Of a stretch of 64,000 nt of DNA, positions 42,241-51,830 are shown in pieces. The position numbers were made by a program, and so were the translations under genes. Below the pieces are notes generated by a model that was given only the letters and a program-made list of their open reading frames with translations, had not been told where the DNA came from and did not search any database. Position 1 is the first letter of the stretch. The number at the start of each line of letters is the position of its first letter. The DNA comes from Euglena gracilis (taxonomy: Eukaryota > Euglenida > Euglenophyceae > Euglenales), in assembly GCA_039621445.1 (NCBI GenBank), contig CP154955.1, positions 18,146,691-18,210,690 of the forward strand, in the 5' to 3' direction.

Positions 42241-42959
42241 GAGCCAACACCTTAAAAATCATATAGAGACATACAGGAAATTACCTCCAGACGCATGATG
42301 TTTTGTTGTGGTCAGGAATCGCCAAGGGTTTTTGAAACTTGGCATCCTGAAACGATCCTGTAGAATTTTTTGGATTGAATTCTACACCACCCGGCCATTG
42401 TTGTTTGTCTCCGATAAGAGGGTCGTTAAAACAGCCAATGTTCATCTCCAACCAGGAGTCGTCAACACATGAATCTCTGATGCGCAGAGATTTGAGATAA
42501 ATTTGAGATTAAACAAAAGAGACATGCAAAGTACAACATTGGAAATGGTTGATTGTTGTGAGAATCACCCATATGCACCATTTCTGTGATGCAACCCCAT
42601 CCAGGTGATATTTTCAACCAGCTTCTTGCCATTTTGAAGATTGATGCCTTAAGCATTTTGACTGTATGGTTGGCAGCAATGGTGACTTCATTGTTGGTTG
42701 GGCCATAAAAAGGTATGTTCACCAACAAGAAGCTTCATTGAAACCAGCAACAGAGAAAGCTGCTCGGGTGGGATACTATTTGAGGGTTATGGATTAAAAC
42801 ATGGACAAAATTGCCCCGAAGAAATGCGAGTGTCAATGAGAAATGTGAATGAAAAAACAATGACGATGTTCATTGCTTTCCATTGTTTATTCTTCTTTCG
42901 TCTTCACAGATTGTACTGGAAATGGGATCCCCCCAAATAATATTCCCTCCCACTGGGAC

Positions 42960-43380
42960 CCAACTTCGGACCCCAAATAAACGGCCCCCTGGGGGGTTCA
43001 GCTGCAAAACTTGAGCTGGCTGGAAAAAAGCTGCTGGCTGACCCCCCCCTTGGGGTCCCGGGCTGGAACTGGGCCCAAGCTGGGGTCGAACCAGGTACAA
43101 AAAAAAATCGAAACTGCAAAAATGTCCAAAAAGCGGCCAATTGTGCAAAAAAGGATCGAATTTTCGGCCCCAAATTTCCCCTGGCCAGCCTTTTCCGATC
43201 CATTTTTGCCATTTTTGACCCATTTTTGGCCGTTTTTTTTTTTGCAAAGTCCAGCCACCCTTCAGGCGGCTGGAAATAAATAAACTCGTTGAGGGGGGGA
43301 GGGGTCCTGGGCTACAAAAAGGCTGCTGGATGACTGGAAAAAGGCTGCTGGCTGGCTGGACCCCTGAATTTCCTTAAGCT
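42960..43380 (+). repeat. GGCTGGAAAAAGGCTGCTGGCTGACC family, best copy
   Basis: GAGCTGGCTGGAAAAAAGCTGCTGGCTGACCCCC, TTGGGGTCCCGGGCTGGAACTGGGCCC, AAAAATCGAAACTGCAAAAATGTCC, CCTGGCCAGCCTTTTCCGATCC and a closing GGCTGCTGGCTGGCTGGACCCC. The family also occurs at 19.9, 37.85 and (reversed) 55.5 kb. Confidence 0.75.
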
Positions 43381-43527
43381 ACGCCCTGGATCAGGTTTAA
43401 AAATGGAAAGGAAAATATGACGGCGCAATGTATTTCCTCACCAAGTCCGCATACTAGCCGTGCTGAGAGGGGCCCCCGACACACTGTAGCACGTCAGAGG
43501 AACTCCCATTAAGCTCAGGGGCTTCTG

Positions 43528-43630
43528 TTATACATTGCGCTCAAGCGCAATGAAAATACATTGCGCAAGCGCAATGAAAATACATTGCGCTTAAGCGCAA
43601 GGTAAAATTATTGCGCTTAGGCGCAACGTC
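43528..43630. repeat. ATTGCGCTTAAGCGCAAT palindrome cluster
   Basis: Four palindromes in 100 bp: ATTGCGCTCAAGCGCAAT, ATTGCGCAAGCGCAAT, ATTGCGCTTAAGCGCAA and ATTGCGCTTAGGCGCAA, spaced by GAAAATAC. The style resembles the palindromes in elements P1 and P2. A P1/P2-like end (TTAAGTGCGAGTTTGGCCGCCTAAG) lies at 44225-44249. Confidence 0.9.
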
Positions 43631-44549
43631 CATAAACATTGCCTTCTGTGCCTGGCAGTGTGGGGCCTGGCGTAGCTCACCAGACGTTGGGACAGGTCCC
43701 TGGGCTTGCCCTCAATCCCCCCAACCCCCCACCTGGGTGGTTCCCGCTGTACCGCTCCTCGCAGTTCAAGCACCCAGGGATCACAACTTTTTGCCTTTTT
43801 TCAAACTTTTCACAACGTGCATGTAGAGTCCACCCTCTGGACGCCTCAGTAGGCAACCCTTCACGTACACATCGCAGAGCCCAAAAAAGCAACAAAAAGG
43901 GCCAAATTACGCCCAGCCTGTGTAGCACCATCCGGGGAACACAGTCAAGGCTTCAAAAACGAGGGACTCGCAACGGGGGTTTTGGCACTTTTTTGGGAAA
44001 ATTCACGTGTCCCGGCGGTCAAACCCAGGGTTTTGAACCTTTTCAAAATGGTGCACAGGTGCACAAAAATTAGGCCTGTTCCCCAGGTCCCAACACCGGC
44101 AAATGATGCACACGTCACCGTGGAGGGTCTCCGCGGAACCAGAGGGTCAAAAGGGTGGGTTTCACCGCCGGGTCTCAAAAAGTTTGGAAATTTGTGCCAA
44201 AGCGCAAGCTAAAAAATCAAAACATTAAGTGCGAGTTTGGCCGCCTAAGCCTATGGGAGTTTTGTCAGCATTTTTTGTGAACTCAATTATTTTTAGGGAT
44301 AGGGTTAGGGTTAGGTGTAGGGCCAGGCCGAAGTTTGGAAGTCAGGCAAAAATTTGGCCAAATTTCAGGACCAATTTAGGCCCAAATTAAATCCTGACCC
44401 TCACCAAATCACCAACAGCCTAAACCTGAGCTCATGCGCAAAATTGAAATTGGAGGAGGAAAAAAAGTTTTCTGCAAAAAAAAAATGCAGAAAACTTGCA
44501 AAAATATTGCGGGAAAATTGCTACTGGGAGTGTACGCATTTCTGCTGCA

Positions 44550-44632
44550 GGGAATTTTAAATTTTTAAAATTTAAAATTCCCCTTAAAAAATTTAAATTT
44601 TTTTTAAAAAAAACATGTTTTTTTGCGGTTTT
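44550..44632. repeat. AT-rich hairpin
   Basis: GGGAATTTTAAATTTTTAAAATTTAAAATTCCC is a palindrome with a 15-bp stem, followed by further AAATTTAAATTTTTTTT runs. Confidence 0.85.
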
Positions 44633-45384
44633 GGTGAAAGACTGATGGAAGTTGTTAGCCAAAAAAAACAAAAAAAAATATCAAAAATTAACAATCAGTT
44701 TGGTCCTGGGGTGAAATTAGATGCAAATTGCAGAATTTTTATTTCGAAACCATTTCCCAGTGGAACCCAAGCAAAAGGAAACATAAAAAGCCAAAGCCTA
44801 CCATTTTTGGACTTTGCCGCACATTTTGGGGGAAAATTGGAGATACACCAAATAAATTTAGTAAATTTTTAAAGTTGGTGCTAAATTTCAATTGAAAGCA
44901 GTAAAAACTCCAAAAGACGACCAAAAAAATTTGGTTCCCCCCAAATATAAAGTTCTTCCCCAAGTAAACCCCTGCGGGCAGTGAAATCTTGCCCAAATAT
45001 GAAGTCAGGGGACTTGTATGCGGGAGGGAAGTGAAGTGAACGGGGAGGTTCGGACCCTGCGTTGAACAAGAGCGTCCGAAGCCAAATTTGCCTGAGTTTC
45101 CGCTGGATCATTGGGAGATGCTGCTGTAGGCCCACTATGAAGGTAAATAAAACACAGGTATAAGAAAAGTCCAAAAAAAACCTCAAAAAAGGCATTTTGG
45201 CCATTTTGACCCCTTTTTCAAAAGCTTTCGGCGCTTTGCGCAGAAAATTTTTTTGGTCCAGCCTGGCTTCGTCAGGGTACAAAAACTTTATTCCCGCTGG
45301 ACCCCGGGGGGGGGGGGGGGGGTGAACGGGAAGGCCTGGTGGGGGGGTAAAGGCACTGGTGTAAGGAGCACCTGGCCACTCACC

Positions 45385-45457
45385 ACACAGCAAACTGGGC
45401 CAGAAGCGAAGTTAGCGCCGGCCATAAACAGACAAGAAGCCTTAGTGCAACTAAGGG
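45385..45457 (+). repeat. Conserved 70-bp repeat (AGCAAACTGGGCCAGAAGCG)
   Basis: CACACAGCAAACTGGGCCAGAAGCGAAGTTAGCGCCGGCC...ACAAGAAGCCTTAGTGCAACTAAG. A copy at 57306-57377 is nearly identical; diverged copies are at about 54490-54550 and 61700-61740. It ends in a small hairpin CTTAGTGCAACTAAG. Confidence 0.85.
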
Positions 45458-45819
45458 GGGTCGACCTCGCCCAAACTTGACATAGAAGAGCAATAAGTTA
45501 CGACCATTCACCGAGTGGTTGGTGTTTCATTTGGGTGGTCTGCGTTGCAATGAAAACAGAAAACAATTGAAAACGAGTCAATCAATCCTTCACCCTGGGG
45601 AATGAATAGAACTGAAGCAAAGAAGTGGCAACGGAAAAAAAATGAATATACACTTTGTCCAGTAACACATTTCTGCCCCCTGATGGGGGAGGGCCACCAG
45701 CTGATCACCCCTTCGACCACCACTTGGCAGCAAACTAGTGGGGGGGGAAACGTAATATCTACCCAAATTTTGTCTGCTTTAACCTGTATGGCACCCTCAG
45801 GTGTTGTTGCTTTTTATGA

Positions 45820-45918
45820 AAAGCGGGCTTTATATTTCAGCGGCGAAGTCAAACCCCCTGGCTTTATATTTGAGGGGGGTGGGGCTTTATTTGGGGGGGG
45901 GGGGTTGCTGGCACCCCC
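45820..45918. mobile_element. GGCTTTATATT G/C-run element
   Basis: GGGCTTTATATTTCAGCGGCGAAGTCAAACCCCCTGGCTTTATATTTGAGGGGGGTGGGGCTTTATTTGGGGGG: the same layout as the ATAAGACC and AATAATAAACC elements but with its own word. Confidence 0.5.
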
Positions 45919-46241
45919 CCAAGAAGGCCAGTAATTTAAGGCCAACAAAAAGTATTTTGCTGCATGGTAATCTACTTCTACTGATAGGATGGAAACTTGG
46001 AGTGAGAGAAAACATTTTCCTAAAAAATACTGGCCAAATGATGAACAACCTGGGGAGGGGGCTCAATATAGAGCGGGGGCATTTGGAAACCCTGAGTTGT
46101 TCCAAGGACAGTCAGATAGCTCCAAAAGGGAGCGACCTTGCCTTGAGGTTCAGCACGGTCCTGGAGGCAGCCGGGAAAATGGGCCCAACTGCAATCTGCA
46201 CTGACGGTACGATTCCATGCTGGGCGGAGTGGCCTGCGTAC

Positions 46242-46285
46242 CTGACTGCCTGCCCGTAGTCGGCCACCAGTGGGTGGAAGTCGCC
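46242..46285 (-). CDS. 2OG-Fe(II) dioxygenase-like gene, exon 4
   Basis: Encodes GDFHPLVADYGQAV, the segment between the two halves of the jelly roll in this subfamily (family pattern ESxPxxGDFxPL...GQAxRF). The acceptor is CCGGATCAG|GGC and the donor GTCAG|GTACGC. The two leftover bases AG complete an Arg codon with exon 5. The frame is also open for five codons upstream (SVPDQ), directly beside the MITE. Confidence 0.8.
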
Positions 46286-46300
46286 CTGATCCGGCACGGA

Positions 46301-46497
46301 CAGGCTTCTTTTTAAGACCCCCCGGGGGGCGCTCCACCCAGCCAGCCAGGCACGGGGCCCAAAAAATCGAGTTGTCTCAGCACATTTCCCAAAATTTCCG
46401 GCTCTTCGTCGAAACCCATACCCGACTCTCCGGCCCGGGATCCCAGGGCCCAGCCCCAGACCCCCCCGATGGGGGTCTTCCGAGTGAAAAGAATCTG
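46301..46497. mobile_element. CAGGCTTC MITE forming an intron of the dioxygenase gene
   Basis: 197 bp, plus-strand ends CAGGCTTCTTTTTAAGACCCC and GTCTTCCGAGTGAAAAGAATCTG. Flanks GGCACGGA (46293-46300) and GGCGCAGA (46498-46505) match at 6 of 8. In the gene's orientation these flanks encode Ser-Val-Pro and Ser-Ala-Pro, the same family motif twice, so the element split one codon run and duplicated it. The predicted 217-bp intron (46286-46502) is the element plus part of the duplication. Confidence 0.9.
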
Positions 46498-46502
46498 GGC
46501 GC

Positions 46503-46606
46503 AGACTCCGCGTGTAGGGCGTTGCTCCCCTCGGAGGGGGTGAGCGGCACGTAGAAGGCGATCTCCGCCGCGCTGTGGCCGGGGGCCGTCCGCTCCCGCT
46601 GGGGCT
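46503..46606 (-). CDS. 2OG-Fe(II) dioxygenase-like gene, exon 3
   Basis: Encodes PQRERTAPGHS followed by AAEIAFYVPLTPSEGSNALH and AES. The EIxFYVPLT and (W)xES motifs place it in the 2OG oxygenase subfamily. In relatives the stretch before GHxxxEI carries the iron ligands HxD; here it is QRE/RER. The acceptor is CCCCCCAG|AG (phase 1, matching exon 2). The predicted end is TCT|GCGCCC, a GC donor in phase 0. The canonical MITE end would offer GT (CCCA|GTCTTC), but in this copy it reads CCCAGATTC. Confidence 0.83.
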
Positions 46607-46997
46607 CTGGGGGGCGGGCGGCCACAGACATACGTGAAGGGGGTCGCATGGGCCATCGACCGGCACCACACAGGGCGCTGGACTGGCCAGTTGCCCTGCA
46701 ACACTGGTGTCCCAACACAGCCAACGTCCAACAACTCAGAAGCCGACTCGACGGCGCATTGGTGCATGGGAGGAGGCAAGCCCATTTGTCCAGGAGAAGA
46801 TCCGGTTGGGAAAGCCGATAATTGCAACCTGCGCTTGCTTGTTTGGCTTGGTACCCACCATTGCAATCCAAAGCGTTTGCAAATCGAACATGGAATCAAA
46901 AGGAATCCTGCAAACGCGGAATCTGCAAATGGTCCAGATGTTTAGGTTTATTCTGGGGACTGGGGTGCTTTGAAAGCCATTGGTGCACACTGGTGTA

Positions 46998-47400
46998 AAC
47001 CCCCCCAAAAAATAAGACCCCCCCCAAAATAAGACCCCCCCTGGGCCGATCGAGCAAAAATCGAAAAATAAGCTCCCCCCCAAAAAATAACACCCCCCCC
47101 CCCTGACGGAGCAAAGCGCCGAAGACAGTGAAAATTTTCCCTGAAAAATTACCAAAAAAACCCAATTTCACACACAAAAATGCATTTCAGGTTTTTGAGG
47201 TGCAAAAAAAATAAACGTCAATTTCCACCAATTTGCACATGGCGCAAAGCGCCGAATTTTTTGATGCTTTCCGGAACCTGAAAAATGATGTTTTTTCGGG
47301 CCCGGGTCGATCAAGAAAAAATCCAAAAATAAGACCCCCCCTGGAGGCTTCCAGCAACGGACCCAAAAATAAGACCCGGGTCTTATTTTGGGGGGGGTGT
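46998..47400. mobile_element. ATAAGACC-family elements, two
   Basis: CCCCCAAAAAATAAGACCCCCCCCAAAATAAGACC with a GCAAAGCGCCGAAG core, then ACCCAAAAATAAGACCCGGGTCTTATTTTGGGGGGGG at 47320-47400. Bases 47238-47260 have GGCGCAAAGCGCCGAA. Confidence 0.65.
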
Positions 47401-47859
47401 TGGTTATTGGCATGTGTATTAGTGATATATGTGATGGTGTGGGTGTGTGTGCATCGTGTGTACATGATGATGGTAAATGAATCTATGTCCCGGGGGGGGG
47501 GGGCGGATAGTTCCACCTGGGTCCCACTTTTCGCCGATTTCGGTCCTGCTGCATCACAGAAAAGCCCCGAATTCGTTTCGTATTTTACAGGAATAGGATT
47601 TGTTGGAATAGGGTTGGGATTAGGATCAGCCGCGGAATAATGGAAGAATGGTGAAATTGAGGGACAAAGTTAGGATCGGCGCGGAAAAATGACAAATTTG
47701 AGGGAAAAACTTGGCAGCAAGTTAGGTCTCCGTTTCAGATTTTATTTAGGCCGCATTTTGCCTAATATGCGGCCAAAATTCGTCCTACATTCGACCTAAC
47801 TAGGTCCGAAATGCGGCCTCAATTGTTCCCATTCCCAAAGGTGACATAAACATATCCGC

Positions 47860-48130
47860 AGCCTCCAACTAAAGGGACCCCCCGGGGGGGTCCCTATAGT
47901 TGGATCAGGGAGTCAAAATAGTTTTTTTTGTGTTAATGATGGAATAGGGTCAGGTGCGCGAGTTAGGGTTAGGATTAGGCCGAACTTATAGACGGGTATT
48001 CGGTGTACAAGTTAGGCCTAACCCTAACCCTAACTCGCGCACCTAACCCTATTCCATCATTAACACAAAAAAAGTTTTGCCGCCCCCTGATCCAATTATA
48101 GGGACCCCCCCGGGGGGGTCCCTTTAGTTG
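47860..48130. mobile_element. Inverted-repeat element with telomere-word hairpin
   Basis: Outer arms GCAGCCTCCAACTAAAGGGACC and GGTCCCTTTAGTTGGAGGCTGC; then CTATAGTTGGATCAGG; inner hairpin GTTAATGATGGAATAGGGT...ACCCTATTCCATCATTAAC containing GTTAGGGTTAGG/CCTAACCCTAAC and GTGCGCGAGTTAGGG/CCCTAACTCGCGCAC. Same layout as 3418-3662. Confidence 0.85.
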
Positions 48131-48349
48131 GAGGCTGCCACATATCCATACATATGTATTTTTTTTCAGCTTCAAACCTGCCTTCAAAAGCATTCAAAAA
48201 GACATTGGGAAATTCCCAGGGCAGGGTTTGAACAATTTGGCCATGGTACACCACACAGTGGAGCCTTTCCATCACCTTCTTTGCAGGACCCTTCTTTTTT
48301 TTTAGCACAATCCACCCCAAAAAAATGACACCAAAGCAAAAACCACTCC

Positions 48350-48790
48350 AAAAATAACTCCTCCAAACATAAACCCCCCCCCAAATAATAAACCCCCCCC
48401 AAATAATAAACCCCCCCCAAATAATAAACCCCCCCCTGAGGACCGACTTCGGCCGCCCAAATAATAAACCCCCCTCTGGCAGGTGTGAGGGCAAAGAAAA
48501 AAAGAGCCAAAAATTAGCAGAAATGTTGCAAAAAAAATCACAAAAATGGATCAAATTGGTGCAAAAAATATGCCAAAAAAGCACCCAGTTTTAAAAAAAA
48601 AAAGCCCAAAAATGCCAAAAAAGTGACCATTGGAGCCTGTGGAGGGGTTTTTGGGTCTAATTTTGACTTCTAATTTTTTGCCCAAATAATAAACCCCCCC
48701 CCAAATAATAAACCCCCCCCTGGACCCCGACTCCGGGTGTCCAAATAATAAACCGGGGGGGTTTATTATTTGGGGGGGGGGGGTTACCTC
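48350..48790. mobile_element. AATAATAAACC-family elements, two
   Basis: CCAAATAATAAACCCCCCCC repeated three times then GGCCGCCCAAATAATAAACC (48376-48475), and CAAATAATAAACCCC...CCAAATAATAAACCGGGGGGGTTTATTATTTGGGGGG (48682-48783) with a full palindrome at its centre. Same architecture as the ATAAGACC family with a different word. Confidence 0.7.
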
Positions 48791-48852
48791 GTCCAAACAT
48801 ACCACACCAATCGAGAGTGACCACAAGTTGGTGGGGGGTGGGGTTAGCAAAC

Positions 48853-48946
48853 CTGTGGCAGGCGCAGATGGCATATGGATTCGGAGCGTCGGCCGACATT
48901 GGTACCAGAGACCAGAAGGGTCAGGGCAGAGGGTTGCGTGGAACGC
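48853..48946 (-). CDS. 2OG-Fe(II) dioxygenase-like gene, exon 2
   Basis: Encodes AFHATLCPDPSGLWYQCRPT and LRIHMPSAPAT. WYQxRPTxRIHxP matches the family segment (L)xYQxxPTxRIHxPG just before the iron-binding loop. The acceptor is TTGAAGAAG|GC (phase 0) and the donor CCACAG|GTTTGC (phase 1), both in register with exons 1 and 3. Confidence 0.75.
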
Positions 48947-49737
48947 CTTCTTCAAATGAAGAAAGCCAAAAAAAACAAATTCATTGTTGTGCAATATTCT
49001 GACCCTGAACACTCCCAACTTGGATCCCACATGAGGACAGGGAAGTTCAGCTGCTGCACTCACATGACATCAACTTTCTTGAGATTTCCTGGACCCATTT
49101 ATCAAAAGACATGCCCTTTGTGTGCCTTCTGCAGCGACCCCCACCGGAAAAATAGGCACAACACTCTTTTATGAGCAACCCCGCAAATAAGTTTTTCGAA
49201 CGATTTCGGCCCCACGCCCAAATATAACCCCAAACATAATCAACTGAATGCTTTAATGCACGGCTATAAACAGCTGCAAAACAACAATACTGAGCCTCAA
49301 GACTGCAGCTCTGTTTCACTTTTACGGAAGGAGTTAACTTTTGGTTGTTTCTTGGAAATCAGAGATGCAACGGGGTTTCGTGCCTTCACAGAAACCACTT
49401 TTCATTCATTTTTGTGAACTGAGACAACAAAAGAGCGATGAAGTAAAAACGACCCACACAATGGGTTTCTTACATTTGGGAGGGAGTTCCACATCACCTC
49501 TGCTTCCTTTGGATTCAATTGGGGGCATGTCACCAACCGGCAAAAGGCTCATTTATTTGAGGGAGGGACATAATACATGATATCCACCACGCACGAGAGA
49601 GCATTGTTTGGTCCGATTTTTCTTCCAAATCCCATTGTCCCAGAGAAAGAAGCTGGAAAGCACAACGATGGGTAAGGCATCACTGGCTCTTGTGCCAAAG
49701 CAGCAAAACCCTGGGTCCCACAAAGAGGCAGGACGAC
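48947..49737. other. Intron between dioxygenase exons 1 and 2
   Basis: No repeats of note. The plus frame 48875-49174 is an antisense shadow of exon 2 at its start. Bases 49047-49319 are open on the minus strand without an assigned role. Confidence 0.5.
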
Positions 49738-49922
49738 CTCCAGCAAGAAGGAGTGCATGAGTTTCAGCAGCCGCTTGTACTCGGGGTGCGCACGGAGGAG
49801 GGTTGTCTGCTTCCGTGTGGCGGGCAGTGTGAGGGCCTCTTGCCCACAGGCCTTTTCTGACCCATCCAACTCCAACGTCAGCCACACTGAGAAAGGCTGC
49901 TGGTTGGGTCCCTGGACTGTTT
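49738..49922 (-). CDS. 2OG-Fe(II) dioxygenase-like gene, exon 1 (first placed)
   Basis: Encodes TVQGPNQQPFSVWLTLELDG, then a helical-looking stretch LLRAHPEYKRLLKLMHSFLL ending Glu at the donor GAG|GTCGTC. Family members have a similar PEY...FxxEVV helix shortly before the YQxRPT strand. The acceptor TGGCAG sits at the edge of a (GT)n tract. Phase 0 out, matching exon 2. Earlier exons are expected because there is no start codon in frame. Confidence 0.6.
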
Positions 49923-49925
49923 CTG

Positions 49926-49928
<3 letters not shown>

Positions 49929-50005
<77 letters not shown>

Positions 50006-50054
50006 CACACATGCAACACACACATGCAACGCAAACAACACAACAAACACACAC

Positions 50055-50106
<52 letters not shown>
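49929..50106 (+). repeat. (AC)n and (AG)n microsatellites
   Basis: An AC run of about 75 bp (49929-50003), then ACACATGCAACAC units, then an AG run of 50 bp (50057-50106). These lie in the upstream intron of the dioxygenase gene, immediately before exon 1. Confidence 0.97.
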
Positions 50107-50109
<3 letters not shown>

Positions 50110-51250
50110 ACACATGACACGCACAGGCGTGCGCGCACATGCAACACACACACCCAACACACACAAACACACAGCACACAGCACACTCACCTCCACGCAA
50201 CGCGCGCAACACAACACACACACACACCGCAGGTCCCAAAAAAAAGGCCTGCTTGCCATGCATCAGGTAAGTCGTGGCACAGGGCCTTGTGGGCCAGCGT
50301 CAGGGTGGGGCTCGGCGGCCGTTGGGCCATCAAGATTGGAGGAAGATTGGCCACACCAAAAACAAAAGCCGTGGAAAAGCAGAGTAAGGCACGTGTCACC
50401 CAACCGGCCTCCAATCGCTGAGTGCAGAATTACGATGTGGGGAGGAAAGCGTTTTTCTTGGTTAACCTGATGTCTTGGTGCAAAGGTTGGATCCCGGTAG
50501 GAAAAGGCCCTGACCATTAAGGTATGGGGATAACGTCAGGGTTAGGGGTAAAACATTAGGCCTGAAATTGGGTTCAAATTGGGCCCAAATAAAGCCCGAA
50601 TTTAGGCTGGAGTGAGACCTGATTCCCCAGAGTTAGGCTCTATTCCAAGGGGAAAACCCTAACCTTAACCATATGTCAAATAATACAGGAAACATGAGAA
50701 ACGGCCAACAAAACCCCCTCGGGGGGAGGGTATCAGAAAGTGGACCTCCACCCTCGTTCACTTGGGATCTTGGGGGGGCAAGTATTGACACCGGCGATAG
50801 CATGACTTTGTGCTGTGCTCCTCCTGAACAGCAAGATGCATATGGGGATTTACAATTGCACAGTGGAAATTCATTGCATGTGGTGGTACGAGGATGGGCC
50901 CAGCGGACCAGCAGAGGGGCGGCAGAGTTGCCATAGGCTGGCTGTGGAGGAGGCGGAGGTCAGGGGCCTGCAAAGAATAAATGAATTGCACCAGTTGGGA
51001 AATGGAGAAGGTGTCACACGGGGTACTCCGTCTGGACTCGTCTGGACTACGTTGCCCAGCAGGCTGAGTTTGGCCACGGAGTGCCCAGGAGCCCCCTGGC
51101 AGGCAGGCACTACCCCCGTCCGGAAGAGGGGGGGGTCAGTGCCTGGTCATGGCGAAAAGGTGCTCAAAAATAAGGATTTTCTGGATTTTCAGCGCAGGAG
51201 TTCCTTGGCCAGATCTAGCTGATTGGAGTGGGGTAGGGTTGGCCTTCCTT
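50107..51250. other. Uncertain region with open frames
   Basis: Bases 50660-51110 are open on both strands; the plus frame near 50815-51015 reads CHRLAVEEAEVRGLQRINEL. Bases 50530-50670 hold GTTAGGGGT/CCCTAACC telomere-word inverted sequence. Bases 51101-51144 form a small CAGGCACTACC...GGTCAGTGCCTG hairpin. No family is recognised. Confidence 0.3.
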
Positions 51251-51830
51251 AAATTTCAGCCTGCTACCAAGTTCAATGAATTCCAAAGCACAGGCAAGAT
51301 CTTGTCTGAAAAAAATATTACTTGACTCAACTGCTCATCTGATAGAAAAGTTGCGAAATAACGGAAACGAGACCCTGATAAATAAACCCAAAACAATTGG
51401 ACAACCAAAAAAACAAAGGCACCCCGCAAACGTTGAGGTGGAGTGCAAGCACAGAGGCAAATGACCCTCCCCTGTTCATGAGTCATCTGAAAGAGCGTGA
51501 TTTTAGGAACACTCCCATTTCAGCTGCCAAAATCTGTTACCCCGTAATTATGCTAATGAAATGGACGGTTTTGTCGGTCGAACGGCTTGCAACAAATATC
51601 AAACAAACTACCCTTCAGACATGCACCTCTCCGGGTGAAAAAATCATTTGATGTAAAAAAAAACCATGCACAAAAAAATTCAGACAAGTCAAAAGGCAGC
51701 CGAAAAAAATAAAAATAAAATAAAATAAAACAAAATAAAATAAAAATAAAATGCATGATAGGAAAACCTTCTTTTGTTTCCAAGGAGGGGGAATACAAAT
51801 TGTCATTTGATTGGTCTGGGGGGAAGGGAC

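Larger units (their letters stand above)
41322..46241. other. 4.9-kb intron of the dioxygenase gene
   Basis: Between exons 4 and 5 the minus-strand intron holds a CAGTCAGTCACTT element (42.01-42.24 kb), a GGCTGGAAAAAGG copy (42.96-43.38 kb), a TTGCGC palindrome cluster (43.53-43.63 kb), AT-rich palindromes (44.55-44.63 kb), a conserved 70-bp repeat (45.39-45.46 kb) and a GGCTTTATATT element (45.82-45.91 kb). A plus-strand frame at 41378-41515 (THICVAHFTTSYGWNYFEPT) is open and ends TGA; its status is unknown. Confidence 0.6.
46607..48852. other. 2.2-kb intron of the dioxygenase gene
   Basis: Contains open but unassigned frames at 46.64-46.90 kb, ATAAGACC elements (46.99-47.11, 47.32-47.40 kb), a telomere-word hairpin element (47.86-48.13 kb) and AATAATAAACC elements (48.35-48.48, 48.68-48.79 kb). 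A minus frame at 48186-48275 (MERLHCVVYHGQIVQTLPWE) looks protein-like but has no place in the phase chain. Confidence 0.55.

Noticed and set aside
48875-49174. Plus-strand 99-codon frame reading VERLLQMKKAKKNK
   Set aside because: Its first part is antisense to dioxygenase exon 2, which is supported by family motifs and codon phase.
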